Source: Vigna angularis (lineage: Eukaryota; Streptophyta; Magnoliopsida; Fabales; Fabaceae). Taken from it: 64,000 bases of DNA. Shown one piece after another: positions 21,572 through 34,406 of this stretch. The notes beneath the pieces are model-generated. The model was not told the origin of the DNA. It worked only from the letters and a program-made list of their open reading frames with translations, and made no database searches. Where the stretch lies: assembly GCF_016808095.1 (NCBI RefSeq), contig NC_068971.1, forward strand, positions 23,734,501-23,798,500. The letters are read 5' to 3'. Position numbers and translations under genes: made by a program. How positions within the stretch are numbered: position 1 is the stretch's first letter; every line of letters starts with the position of its first letter.

Positions 21572-24500
21572 CGCAGATTTCCACGCTCCCGACCCTGATC
21601 ACGATGACCCCATGGTCATCACGGCCGAAATAGCCCGTTACGACGTCAGCAAGGTCCTCGTAGATCAAGGCAGTTCGGTCAACATTTTATACTGGACAAC
21701 CTTCAAGAAGATGGACTTGTCTGAAGACCTGATAGCCCCTTTCAACGAGCAGATTGTAGGCTTCGCAGGGGAAAGAGTCGACACTCGGGGATACCTCGAC
21801 CTACGGACTCGACTCGGAACAGGCAGGGATGCACTAGAGCTTAGAGTCAGGTTCTTACTGGTAGAGACAAATACCTCATATAATGCTTTGCTAGGACGAC
21901 CTTGCTTGAACGCTTTCGGAGCCATCGTGTCCACCCCTCATCTGGTCATGAAGTTCACCACGGAACGAGGGACCATCTGTACCGTAAGGGCTGATCAGCG
22001 AACGGCTCGACAGTGCTATGTCGCCGGTTTAAAGGTCACCCCTTTCATGCCATCTAGGAGGGCAAGAGGAGCCGAAACAGCAGCGATCGACTTGGACCCC
22101 AGAACCAATATAGACGAACATCTCCACCCACAAGGAGACGTCAAAACATTCCAACTAGGAGCGGATGCGTCCAAAGCCACAACCATCGGTGGAAGCTTGG
22201 CGCTACATGATAAGCATGCTTTGACGCAGATACTACGAACCAACGCTGACTTATTTGCGTGGGTGGCCACCGATATGCCGGGGATCCATCCGGGAGTCAT
22301 GGCCCATAAATTGTCGATCTTTAGGGAGGCGCGCCCGGTTGCGCAGAAGAAACGATGATTTGGGGAGGAAAAACGCGAGGCCATCCAAGCAGAGGTCAAC
22401 AAATTGATGAACGCCTAGTTTATCAGGGTAACTTACACCACGTGGTTGTCGAACGTGGTCATGGTCAAGAAGTCTAACGGCCAATGGAGAATGTGTGTGG
22501 ACTTCACCGACCTCAACAAAGCATGCCCTAAGGATTCATATCCCCTACCGAGCATTGATCGGTTGGTAGATGGAGCTTCAGGACATACTGTCCTTAGTTT
22601 TCTCGATGCGTACTCGGGATATAACCAAATCCCCATGTACGAGCCCGATCAGAACAAAACAGCCTTCATTACCGAGCGCGCCAATTACTGTTATGAAGTA
22701 ATGCCGTTCGGCCTAAAAAATGCAGGCGCCACCTACCAGCGCCTCATGGACAAAGTTTTCCACCACTAAATCGGCATATGCATGGATGTCTATGTAGACG
22801 ACATGGTTATCCGAAGCCAATCGGTGAAGCAGCATCTTAAGGATTTGACAGAAGTGTTCCTCCAGATCCGGCGGTACAACATGCGGCTTAACCCCTCTAA
22901 ATGTACCTTCGAAGTCCCGGCTGGTAAGTTCTTAGGGTTCATGCTAACATGTAGGGGCATCGAAGCCAACCCAGACAAATGTAAAGTCGTGCTCGAAATG
23001 CAGAGCCCAAAAACCCTGAAAGAGATACAACGTCTAGTCGGCCGACTCACAGCCTTATCCCACTTCATCCCTAAACTAGCCGAACACATCAGGCCCATCC
23101 TGAAGAACATGAAGAAGGGCACCACCCAACACTGGGACAATGATTGTGAAACAACCTTTGGTGCTGTTAAACACATTCTCACCAGCCCTCCAATCATGGC
23201 GAGACCGGTAGCCGGATCCGATTTATAATTGTACATCGCAGCGTCTCATCATGCTGTAAGTGCTGCTTTGGTACAAGAGACCCCCTCACTTAAGTTGATA
23301 TACTTTGTCAACCGCACGCTACAGGGAGCGGAGGAGCGGTACTCTCAAATCGAGAAGGTAGCATTGGCCTTGCTCACAGCATCACGCTGACTTCGGCCGT
23401 ATTTCCAAAGTCATCAGGTGGTTGTCCGCACTAACCACCCGATCGCCAAGATCCTTCGAAAACCCGACCTGGCAGGGAGGATGGTCTCATGGTCAGTGGA
23501 ACTTTCTGAGTTTGGACTCCGTTATGAACCTCGGGGATCCATTAAGGGTCAGCACCTGGCAGATTTTGCAGCCGAGCTAACACCCACACATGACGGCTCG
23601 GAACCGAGGTGGCTCCTCAACGTGGATGGATCCTCGGACAAGAGAGGGGGGGGAGCTGGTATTGTTCTGGAATGACCAAATGGTCTAATCGTGGAGCAAG
23701 CCATCACATTCCGGTTTCCAGCCAGCAATAACCAAGCGGAGTATGAAGCTTTGATTGCTGGTCTAGCCCTAGCCAAAGAACTCACGGTCGCTCGATTAGA
23801 GTGCAGGATGGATTCACAATTGGTGGTCGGGCATATGAACGGAACATATCAGGTTAAGGATAATCAACTGCTGCGCTACTTCCACAAAGCTAGCACCCTC
23901 CTCCAGGATTTTGTCGAGGTCAGCATTATCCATGTGCCCAGGGAGCAAAATGCAAGGGCAGATCTCCTGTCTAAATTAACTCACTCCAAGGAGAGAGCAC
24001 AGTTGTCTTCAATCATCAAGATGACACTCGACCACCCAGTCGTGGAAGCTTTCATCACCGATGTTCCGACGCAGGAGACAGATTGGAGACAGAACATACA
24101 AGACTTGATGATGAAGCAGGAGCGAGGGGAAAAGGTCACTGCGAGTGACTCAAAATGCATCGCACGTTTTCTATACATAGGCGACGACCTATACAGACGT
24201 GGCCATAGAACACCCTTGTTGAAGTGCATATAAGAGGAAGAGGCTGACTACGTATTGCGCGAGCTCCACACTGGGATCTGCGGTTTTCATTCGGGTAAAC
24301 GTACGCTCAGAGCGCGCGTACTTCGCGCAGGATATTACTGGCCAACAATCGACCGAGATTGCGAGATATTTGTCAAGAAATGTCTCTCATGCCAGGCCCA
24401 CGGTCATGATGTCCACGTCCCTCCTGAAGAATTGCATGGCATCATCTCCCCTTGGCCGTTCGCCCAATGGGGAATCGACATAGTCGGACCGTTGCCCATC

Positions 24501-25310
24501 GCCAAAGCTCAGAACAAATTCCTCCTAGTGGCGGTCGACTACTTCACCAAATGGATAGAGGCTGAACCACTGTCCATAATCAGCGCCCAACGAGTACAGA
24601 AGTTCATTTGGCACTTGATATGTCGATTCGGTCTGCCACAAAAGATCATCACCGACAATGACAGACAGTTGATTGAGAAAAAATTGGAGGAATTCCTCAT
24701 CAGCTTGGGGATCAAACATGTGACCAGCTCAGTAGAACATCCACAAACTAATGGACAAGCCGAAGCCGCAAACAAAGCCCTACTCACAGAATTGAAAAAG
24801 CGACTCGGCGAGGCTAAAGGTTTATGGGTGGAAGAACTACCCGAAGTCCTATGGACATACAGATGCACCCCACACGGATCCACCGGGGACACTCCATTCA
24901 ATTTGACGTACGAAACCGACGCCATGCTCCCAGTCGAGGTAGGAGAGCCATCCCTAAGACGCAGCATCACCAATATGACCCTTAACGATGAACAGTTACA
25001 GATGAATCTCGACACCCTGCCCGAGCGTCGAGAAGTCGCCACCGTCCGTGCAGAAGCCCAAAACAGAATGCTCTCCCGCCGTTATAACACCAAGGTCAAG
25101 CCCCGAGCATTCAAAAATGGCGATCTTGTGTAGCGGAAATGGGGAGAAGCCATAAAGAATAGAGCACACGGAAAATTAGCGGCCAACTGGGAGGGACCAT
25201 TTCGCATCGTTGAGGACCTAATGAATGAGGCATACCGCCTCCAACTCCTCAATGGACAACCCGTCCCCAACACGTGGAATGCTACTTACCTCAAATACTA
25301 TTTTAGTTGA
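21515..25310 (+). pseudogene. pol: pol of the Tat element (protease, RT, RNase H, second RNase H, integrase)
   Basis: Protease: VLVDQGSSVNILYW, with LLGRPCLNAFGA. RT: VKKSNGQWRMCVDFTDLNKA, then FLDAYSGYNQI, VMPFGLKNAGATYQ and the YVDDM catalytic box. RNase H: FVNRTLQGAEERYSQIEKVA and LRYEPRGSIKGQHLADF. A second, archaeal-type RNase H: WLLNVDGSS, AEYEALIAGL, MDSQLVVGHMNG, then NARADLLSKL. Integrase: zinc-type CLSCQAHG, catalytic Asp in WGIDIVGPLP, Asp in IITDND, and the GSTGDTPFNLTY block. At least eight in-frame stops separate these pieces, after KKR, LMNA, VFHH, GSDL, TASR, IVLE, LLKCI and NGDLV. The reading ends at TGA 25308-25310. Confidence 0.92.
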
Positions 25311-25525
25311 AGTTCACTTATGTTCATGACACATTATTTTTCTCGCATCCAAATAAATGATATCTTTTTTATTCTTCATTTATATTGTTCTCACATGTCG
25401 AGTCACAGGGTCAAATTTTTCCAACTTCGCTCGGCATGTTACGTGGTCGCCCTCGAGCAGCCAGATAAAAGCAAGTACTCGGCCGGATGTAATTTCACCG
25501 AAGAGCATCCGCACCTTGCTGAATC

Positions 25526-25677
25526 GGGATACACTCCCTCTGGTAGATGTTCTCTCTCGAACACCCAATTACATTCGGGATACACTCCCTCTGGTAGATG
25601 TTCTCCCTCGAACACCCAGTTAAATTCAGGACATTACTCCCCTGGTAGATGTTCACCCTAGAACACCCAGCACACTC
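25526..25677 (+). repeat. Three-unit tandem repeat, period about 51 bp, after pol
   Basis: Units start at 25526, 25577 and about 25627. Each contains CTGGTAGATGTTC and CGAACACCCA (TAGAACACCCA in the last). The third unit is diverged. Short tandem arrays between pol and the 3' LTR are common in Tat elements. Its relation to the nearby 3' end of the antisense ORF is open. Confidence 0.8.
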
Positions 25678-25861
25678 GCTCTAGACGATCGTTCATAAAC
25701 CCTATCAACGTCTACCTCACACCAAAACGAAGAAATTTTATCATTCACACAACAATAATAACAACGTCATGACAAAATATTTCATGAATGACCAAAATTT
25801 ACGTAACAAAAGTTCTAGCCGAACAAAACACAAGTTCATCGTCACGTCAAAGTTCAACAAT

Positions 25862-27871
25862 CTAATCTATTACAATATTTGGAGATCCGACACCGGATTC
25901 TCCAGCAGTTTCAGCAATTGGTTCCTCCGCAACGGCCGTCTCTTTGGGTTCTTCAACAGCGGCCGCTTCATCATCAACACCGTCTTCAGCCTCCAAGAAG
26001 GCGTTTTCCGGAATCTCCCCTAAGGGCCGCATTTGACCTTCATACATCCTTCCGCACATCAAATGCTACTCCCTCGGTAGATACTTGGAGAAGATGCGCG
26101 ACCTACCTCAGAGCTTTTTTGAAACCTCTAGTGTGCTCCACGATTATGGCTTCGGTCATTTATTCTCTTATCTCTTGATCCTCGACCGCCGCAGCACGTA
26201 GATCATCCTTCTCTTTAGTCAGCGCCGCCATAGTCTTCTTCGATTGTTCCAGTTCGGCCACCACCTGGTCGCGCTCTCTTTGAAGGTCATCTCGTTCTTT
26301 CTTCAGAGCCAGGCCGGTGGAGCGAGCACAATTCAGCACCACTTGCGCCTCACACAATAACTTCTCTGACTGCTTCTGCTTCTGGTCGCAGCTAGTGTGG
26401 ACCTCCGTCAGCTCCTTCAATTGCGTCCGCGCCTTCTCCAACTCAACCCGCAACATGCCCCTGTCGGAAGCATACGCCATGTGCCAAGCGGCCATGGCTG
26501 TTTGACTCGCCATCTCTAACATGGCGTCGGCCATTTGTTGCTCCGTCATGCTCTCCACCACTTTCTTTTCATAATTATCCAAGTTGAACTCGATCTTGTG
26601 GCTCAGGTTGAAGGAGGGATCCCATACGCCGTTCGGAAGAGGACGATCTGTCTCTTCTACAGTCTCCTTCATCTTCTTTGACGCAACGCCAGTGGTGTCG
26701 ACCGCTTTGCCTCTCCGTTTCCTTACCAATGGCTGCTCTTCAACGACCACTACATCGTCAGGAGAAGCCGACCGCACGCTTGAAGGTGGCGGAAGGGCTT
26801 GAGTGGGTTTGGAAGAGGGGCTTGGACGTCCAGCACCCGCCTTGCCAGTATCGATGGCTTGGAACCAATTGTGGACTGATCCCTTTCTCCCCATTATCTC
26901 TGCCAAAAAACAAGTCCCTCCAACACAGTCAGCAACAATCCAGTAATTTACAAAAACAACAATAAGAGAAACATACCAAATACCCTCGAGTCGAAGTCAT
27001 CATGCTCGAGACAATTTATGAGCCGACGGGAAGAAAAGGGGCATGGCAATGCCGTCAACACACTCAGAGCCTCTAATTCTTCGATCGTCATCTTATCCTC
27101 AGCCCACGAGGTGAACCTCAATGGATCCTGCGTCCAGTACAATGGAAACTTCGGTTTCCCATCTTCATCAAAAAAGTACGTCCGCCCTGAGTCGAGAATC
27201 GACACTTTAAAGAATTTGTCTTTAAAGCCCTTGTACGATTGCGAATAAAGCTCTAGGAGGGCATCGCCCGGCTCAGAAATTAAAGACACCCAACCCTTCT
27301 TAGCAACCGGGCGACATCTAAAGAAACGCAAAAACAGCGCCACAGTAGGCCTAATAGCCAAGGCTTGACACATGATAGCGAACGCCTGCATATACCCCCA
27401 ACTATTGGGATGCAGTTGGGTGGGTGCAACGTTTAGGGTTCTTAACACTTCCATTTGAAAATTTGTCAATGGCAATCTAACATACAGATCATAAAACGGC
27501 GAGGCATAGGAGTAGAAAAAATCGTGGGTGGCGTTCTCTCTTCCATGAAAAACTCTCTCATTCTCACAACAGGCCACCAACTTGACGCAAGAGCTATAAC
27601 CTAGGGTTCTCAAGATGCAATTATTTTCTACCCAATCTGCTAACACTACTCTATTTCTAAACAGGCTACGAAAATCACTTACTTCCCGCGAAGCCCAATC
27701 GTAGTTACCACCACTGGACGTGGGCTCATCGCAATCTTCTGGACCTTCACTCAACACGTTTCCGTACAAGAACGCACTTTCGCCGCTAAGAATGGTGGTG
27801 ATTTCATGACGCTCCGCCGTCGACGACGATCCCGGTGTATCAACCCGGGCATTCTGCCCCTTTTCTTCCAT
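25862..27871 (-). pseudogene. Antisense ORF of the Tat element (putative gypsy-type transposon protein)
   Basis: It reads opposite to gag-pol. Exon 1 (27871-26977) begins MEEKGQNARVDTPG; the frame is open further upstream to 28102 but that Met is less likely. Blocks such as WVENNCILRTLGYSSCVKL, YVRLPLTNFQMEVLRTLNVA and LHPNSWGYMQAFAIMCQAL belong to the plant 'putative gypsy type transposon' family. A GT...AG intron (26976-26900) keeps the frame into exon 2, which has a Pro/Ser-rich linker, a basic KRRGK patch and a long coiled coil (ELEKARTQLKELTEVH, RDDLQRERDQVVAELEQ). TAA at 26160-26162, a later TAG and a frameshift break the acidic C-terminus, which runs to 25862. Similar antisense ORFs are known in Tat elements; their function is not known. 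Confidence 0.82.
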
Positions 27872-28264
27872 TATCGGCAATAAGCACACTAGTACGGAGA
27901 AAGGATTAAGATTTACCTGGCAGATTCGTATGGAAGCAGCGTCGGTTTCGTATAGAGGCAGAATCAACTTGCAGCAAAGCAGGGGAACCGTCACCAGAGG
28001 GAAAAGAACGTTTTTGATTTCGGCTAAAGTGACACACCTTTTCACATTCCCTTTCGTGTTAAAGACGAAATGAGGGCAGACCGCCACGCGCCGTAAGATC
28101 ACCTTAATCCAACGGCTCTATTTTCATGTCTTTTCGTATACCCCCAAAGGCGGGAAACCCTAAAGCCTTTCGTCAAAACGGTGCGTAGCATTTACCTTAC
28201 CCAATAACTATACACTCAACGTCCTACAGTAAACTCGTATGCTTAAACCGCGCCCGTTTACTCG

Positions 28265-28280
28265 GACTTGGGGGGCATTA
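28265..28280 (+). other. Polypurine tract of the Tat element
   Basis: GACTTGGGGGGCATTA directly precedes the 3' LTR start TGTATGG. A G-rich tract in this position primes plus-strand DNA synthesis in LTR elements. Confidence 0.75.
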
Positions 28281-29024
28281 TGTATGGTAGGATATCTCTG
28301 AGTCAATCGATTGACAACCTAGATGACCACTAAGGATAAATAAAGCGCACAGAAGCGAGCTGTCTTATGATCATTCCCGAACGATCGTTCACCCATTAAG
28401 CAGAACGATCGTTCGATATCATATGCTCGCCATCGCCGCTTTTGGCATCAATCATTCAGCGATCGTCTTTTAGCGATCGTCTGTTAATTGGTTTAAACGA
28501 TTAGCATTAGCTCGCGAAGTCACGTCAATCTAGTCAAAGGTCAGATAGAAGACGTTCGGTCAATTTTAGTCAAAATGGATATATTAATCCTAATAAACTA
28601 AAGACCAAGCGGTTAGAAATATCTGGCATAATATCGTAAATCACGGAATCAACTAACCCAGTATCAAGCACGACCTAACGGTTGTGTCTTCCAGATAGTC
28701 AGGTTCTCCAACCAACCGGATTTTTAGGTAAACGGTTCATTTTATTGTTAGGTTAAATAGGAAAAACCAGAAGGAAAAAATGTACGTTTTCCCTATAGAG
28801 AGATTTGAGAGGAGAATATTGATCTTCTTCTACTTTTGAACTAAAAAAGGTTCTATCATTCCATTTTTCCTGACTTGAGCGTCGGAGTGCCTTTGCAGGT
28901 ACCCAGCCCATTTTTCCCCAAAGAGTTCTACATAGGAGAAAGACGTGAAAATAATTGCACGACTGGAAGAAGCAGAAGTGACTCATCAGACTTATATCTC
29001 GGTCTCAACTTTTATACAAAAACA
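28281..29024 (+). repeat. 3' LTR of the Tat element
   Basis: It aligns over its whole length to 19399-20134. It carries a small insertion where CTTTGGAGCCC in the 5' LTR reads CTTTGCAGGTACCCAGCCC, which accounts for the 8-bp length difference. Confidence 0.95.
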
Positions 29025-29375
29025 ATATCTATTTGACTTTACCTCAAAATACAATCATCCAAACAGTTTTAACATTCAAAAACACTTCTCATTAAACAAA
29101 ATTTGAACCTGGACGACATATCAAGTACCGAAAAACTATGATTCTACATTCGAAACACATATACCAACCTATTAATAAAATATATTTTGAACTATATTAT
29201 AGTTCTCGTAGTGCTCTCTTTATTTTTATTTTGTTAAAATAAGCATGTATCCACGAAACCAAATCATTCAATAACATTTTTATGAATTGAGTTTGTATGT
29301 AATACATTCAACAGGAATTCGGTTGCATAACCAAATTCACAATAATTTCAAATATGATGAACTCAACACAATTAC

Positions 29376-29434
<59 letters not shown>

Positions 29435-31616
29435 TATCTAATAATTTTGGTATAAAATAATAGTTTTATGTTTTATGAATATTTTAAGAATAATGATTTT
29501 TGCGTTATATTAAAAATATTAGTTTTTAGTTTCTTTTATTAAGAGTTAAAGAAATGACAATGATGCTTCTTTCGTGTTTTTTTCAGTCACATACATAAAT
29601 AATAAGAGTTCCAATTGTATTTACATGATATCTAACATATATTAGAGCTCTCAAACACTTTTCTTCAATTAAATGGTAATTGATATTTCACCACTTGATG
29701 CGTTGATTTACATTTTTCAGTAACAATGAAGCTAAGATATTTTATCCATATTCTCTATAATTTAATATCTATACTACACTATCAAATTTGTTAATGTAAA
29801 TATAACTAAAAGGGTAAAATATTTATTTGCTCCATATCACATATTTATTAACGAGCATAGCAATATTGTTTTTTGAAATAAAATATATTACGAATTAAAA
29901 TCATAAACACTTTAAGGAGAGTAGGAGATTATCAATTGGAGGATTAATCACTTCTGCGATAAATAAAATCAAGAAATATGATTACTAAGATAAATTTTTT
30001 CAAATTCAAACTAAACTTATCCACATATATCAAATCATGATTAAATGGTTAAAATTGATATAAAAAAAAACTAGTTTTTCTTATTTTTGTTCATTTGCGT
30101 TATGATCCAAGACATAGAGAGAATAGTGAAGTAAAATCCTAAAAATTTTCTAGAAGACTTCAAGATCCTAACTCAATATGTTGTTTTTTTAGCTAATTTG
30201 ATAAAATTTTAGGTTCAAACCTCAATGTTGTTATTGAAGACTAAAATAAATAAACTTATAAAATAATATGTCAACATACATAAAAGAATTAATCCTCATT
30301 TGAATAGAAATTTTTTACTATAATATTTTTACAATCTTTTTCAATTTATTTTCCGTAATTGTTGTATATTTTTACACTCATTTTATGAATATACATGAAA
30401 TAATGTGGGTTGTTCTTACACATTAATTTTGTGGCTTGCAATATAGCAATTATTGTTCAACAATACTCCCTTCCATTTAATTTTTTGTTAATGATAAAAT
30501 TCTTTAGATAAGTTTATTATTAACCTAAATCAATATTAGAAGGAAATTATATTTGTTCTATAAGGACATTAACTAAACAATAAAAGTAGTCTTTAAAAAT
30601 AAAGATTGACTACTTTATTAACAAAATTCAAGCTTATAAACAATTAATAGTTAATTAAATTTCTCTTTATGAAGATTTGTATCTCTATAAAAACTATTCA
30701 TTTTTCTTCCTCTAATTTTCTTTTTTGTAAGATTATGACCATTCTATCCAATTGTTTGTGGATCGAAGCATGCCATGGAATTTTTGGCGTTGAAGACGAC
30801 AATCCTATTTGATCGGTTTTTCAAATAGAGTAACTTCATCTTTTGTAATTTTTTTGTCTTTTAAGAAATTTGTTGCATATGAACGTAAATTTACATTCCA
30901 CCAAAGGGGATTAGATGTAAAACCCTTCATATGTAACCTTGACACCACTTTCATTTCACTCTCTTTAAACAATCAATGCGAATAGTCTCATACAAGCAAT
31001 GCGAACTTCATTGGTGAGTTTTCTTTGCTTTTTCTTCCTATAATATAGGACTCTCCTTCATTCCTCTTACGTTTTTAGTTTCTCATAGTTTACGAATGAT
31101 GCAAACTTGAGTGAGAGTAGAGGACCTCCATTAGTGAGTTTTTTTTCTTTTCCTTTTTCTTCCTTTAATATAGAACTCTCCCTCACTCCTCTTATGTTTT
31201 TCTTTGTTTTTCACTCATTGTAGACCATTTAAAGATGTGAGCCATTTTGAAGATGCAAACTTGAGCACAATAGTGGAGGAGGAGAAAAAGGAAAGGAGAA
31301 AAATAAGAAGAAGAACAAGAAGAAGAATAAAACGAGAAGGAGAAGAAGAAATTTGGTGCAAATATGAGAAAAAAATAAAAAAATTTATGTTGATTTTTGT
31401 TATAACAAACGTAAATTTATGTTTGTATAAATGCAACAAACTTAAAGATATATCTCGGGCGTCTCCGACAATTATGTCTGACCTACAATAGATGTAAAAA
31501 AAGCCTAACATAAAAGGCCTCTTTCATGTTACTAACAGTGTTTTCCAAAATATCTTTAAGATTATTCTTCAAAATAAAACATTTACATTAAAAATAATGC
31601 ATCTAGAATACAAATA
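29025..31616. other. AT-rich intergenic DNA with a (TA)n tract and a tandem duplication
   Basis: A (TA)n microsatellite lies at about 29379-29431. Around 31003-31075 and 31123-31200, an imperfect direct duplication shares GTGAGTTTT, TTTTTCTTCCT and CTCTCC...CTCCTCTTA-type blocks with a period of about 122 bp. Bases 31262-31370 are purine-rich (GA-type). I see no gene. Confidence 0.55.
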
Positions 31617-31619
31617 CAA

Positions 31620-31626
<7 letters not shown>

Positions 31627-31656
<30 letters not shown>

Positions 31657-31935
31657 CATATATATGTATATATATATATATTTACATATATATATGTATA
31701 TATATATATATATATATATTTACATATATATATATATTTATATATATATATATATATATTTACCTATATATTTACATATATATATTTACACATATATATT
31801 TATATATTTACATATATATTTACAGATATATATTTATATATATATATACATATATTTATATATATATATTTATATATAGATATATATATATATATTTACA
31901 TATTTACATATATATTTACATATATATACATATAA
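31627..31935. repeat. Compound (TA)n / TTTACATATA microsatellite, about 300 bp
   Basis: Long TA runs are broken at irregular intervals by TTTACATATA and TTTATATA. Open frames across it encode only Tyr/Ile repeats and are not genes. Confidence 0.95.
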
Positions 31936-33810
31936 ATTGAAACTAAACTCTTAACAATCCCCTAACAAAACTCAATAATAACCATCACTCCCACATGCAC
32001 CATCCTCTATTCACATATAGCATATGATCATAACAGGTGGACAAATCACAAACCAAACCAAAAACATGGTAAGCTAATGACGATAACATATTAATTAAAA
32101 TTTATCATGTCATTTCAATTTTCATCAATACAAACATCAAATACTTTCAATAATACTTAAATACCTATAGAAGCATGTTTATATTAGCATAAAGATATAT
32201 AACCGTATTCTTTATGGCCCATAAGAGTTAGACATTTCACTCTACTTCTAAAAGACATATGTATTGAACAATTAGAAATTTAGCATATGTCATGTGAACA
32301 CTTTAATAGGTTTTTGACAATTACCACTTAGATTCTACTCTACCTCAAAATATCAGGACTCACTATAGCTTGTAAGAATGATTCTCTTTCACACCAAGTC
32401 CCATTATAGGAACCTCCCTTGAATCTCACAGCTAGATATTTTTGTCTATATGAGTTATATACTACCAGAGTTAGGATAATTTCCTCAAATCACTCTTTAA
32501 TACACCCAAAACTCAACTAAGTGAAGTACTTTTTCTCTAGAAACTCACTACACTTTCATCACATGGACATTCAAAACATCATATTTGTCATCACAAACTA
32601 TCTTCATTATTTGCACAATTCAGACATCATATTTCACACATTAAACCATCCATTATCATCAATTTATCATCATATATGCATAATTATCAAATATGTTAAT
32701 TTATTAAATCTAAAACATGTTAATTTATCAAATATAGTTGTTAGCATCCAATGAAAACTAGTTGACGCCTAGTGCTTTTGGCCCCTAAAGCTCCATAAAA
32801 TTTACTTTTAGATGGCGCCCAACATAATGCTTCTAGTGCCCAACACTAACGGAGTGCCCAACAACATCTACGGACGTATAACATCATAGACCCCTAGAGC
32901 TCTCTATGATTTTAAATAACAATAGTGCTCAACGGTCCCTAACTGACACTTGACACCATGAACCACTAGAGCTCTCTAACTTCAATTTTTAGCTTAGCAT
33001 CCAACAGTTCTAAGGTACTGCTCAACGCCATACCAATATTGCCATATAAGATTACCTAATTTTCCTTAGTTCAAAAATATAATAGTTTAGTTAAACACTA
33101 ACCTAAAATAGAGCAAATAAGAACATCATGCTATAACCAATAAGTTCCATATATACCAATTTTCATTCAATCAAAACACTCAATAACATCAATTATATTC
33201 AACATACCATATAAACACAAGAAATTACCAAAAATTTCACTTTCTCATCACAATTCATTCATCAAGAAGATTTCAAATTATATAATTAAATTAGTTTCCC
33301 TTACCTTAAAAGAATAATTTTCAATTACAAAGACTTCACACAATCAATCCCTAAAAGTAACTCTAACTACACACACAAAAAAAAGTTCAGATTAATAATT
33401 TGAACACACCTTCATGTCTATATAAGAATAGAGAATCAAATTAAGTTATCTAAAATCACATGAAAACTTCTTAAAGGCTACATGCAACATAATAAAAAAT
33501 TGGATCAAGAAAAAGAATAAAAAGAAGACCTACTCTAGTAACAAATTTGATTAGACAAAATGTGTTGCTCTCCGCGGTAGAAGGCTTAAGGTAGACTCAA
33601 ATCTTCAATGAGATAAGAGATGGATCAAAATCTAAGATAGATGACAAAAAAATTTAAAGAATAAGTTGTATAAAGATAAACGTTTTTATATAATGAAACT
33701 CATTTTAAGATAATTCTATTTATAATTTACCATTCTATTATAATTAAATATTCAAATATCATTTATAAAACCATGACTACTTTAAAAATATTTTCTACAT
33801 CTCACATCTT
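31936..33810. repeat. Diverged dispersed repeat, copy 1 (next to (TA)n)
   Basis: Bases 31980-32080 resemble 40130-40240 (CATCCTC...CTATTCACAT, ATGATCAT, GACAAATCAC or GATAAACAAAC). The later part, 32760-33030, is rich in GCCCAAC and GCTCAACG-like words, as is 42140-42470. Both copies start immediately after a long (TA)n tract. The end (33600-33810) recalls 7469-7740. No open frame or LTR ends were found, so the element class is unknown. Confidence 0.45.
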
Positions 33811-33950
33811 AACCCTCTGTGAATTGTGATTTTTTTTATGTTATATACTTATTTTATTTACTGCTGGGCATAAAATCTAAAAGATGAATTCATAAGTGAT
33901 GTTTAGTAATATTTAGTTACTAGAAATTATTTTAATAATAATAATAATAA

Positions 33951-34334
33951 GGGTTAAATATGTTTTTAGTCCCTAAACTATTAAGCGTTGGCTGAGTGGA
34001 AGAGGTTGTTGTGGACGACGACGATGCCGACGCCTTCTTGGCCATGGTGCTGGAGGGCGTGGAGGGCGAGGGAGTAGAGACAAGAGGCTTTTGGGTCGCC
34101 ATAGATGGCGAAGTTAAGTTTAACTTGAAAAATGAAACAATCAACGTGGCACGGAAGGTGTCATCAGACGTGAGATCGTCGTTTGCCACATCAAAGAAAA
34201 CTTAATGTCGTTCAATTTTAAGGACTAAACATAAGAGTTTCAAAACTAAGAGGACTAAAATGAACAAACCTTTCGAAGAGGGACAAAACCCAAAATCGCT
34301 TGATAGTTTAAGGACTAAAAACATATTTAACCCT
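33951..34334. mobile_element. MITE 1 in (TAA)n, 384 bp
   Basis: Terminal inverted repeats of about 37 bp begin GGGTTAAATATGTTTTTAGT at the left and end with its complement (AACATATTTAACCCT after ACTAAAA) at the right. The flanks match over 8-9 bases (AATAATAA), but the microsatellite makes this ambiguous. The interior is GC-richer (33985-34200), with a 69-codon frame that starts MEEVVVDDDDADAF and no known domain. Confidence 0.8.
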
Positions 34335-34406
34335 AATAATAATAATAAATATAGCAATAACAATAATAGTAATAATAATAATAATAAATACTAATAATAA
34401 TAATAA

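Larger units (their letters stand above)
19399..29024 (+). mobile_element. Complete Ty3/gypsy retrotransposon of the Tat lineage, 9626 bp
   Basis: LTRs of 736 bp (19399-20134) and 744 bp (28281-29024) start TGTATGGTAG and end ACAAAAACA. ATATC flanks both sides (19394-19398 and 29025-29029), giving a perfect 5-bp target duplication. The order is LTR, PBS, gag, protease, RT, RNase H, a second RNase H, integrase, tandem repeats, antisense ORF, PPT, LTR. The extra RNase H and the antisense ORF mark the Tat clade. By eye the LTRs differ at roughly 25-30 positions plus an 8-bp net insertion in the 3' LTR, so the insertion is not recent. The coding regions carry many stops, so the copy is defective. 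Confidence 0.95.

Noticed and set aside
22790..23236. Minus-strand frame of 148 codons across RT and RNase H
   Set aside because: It is a mirror of the pol reading frame with no domain of its own.
30867..31441. Possible element with inverted ends TTTGTTGCAT...ATGCAACAAA
   Set aside because: Only about 10 bases match exactly, the next part needs gaps, and no target duplication is seen.
31597..31935. 112-codon frame of Tyr/Ile
   Set aside because: Translation of a TA microsatellite.
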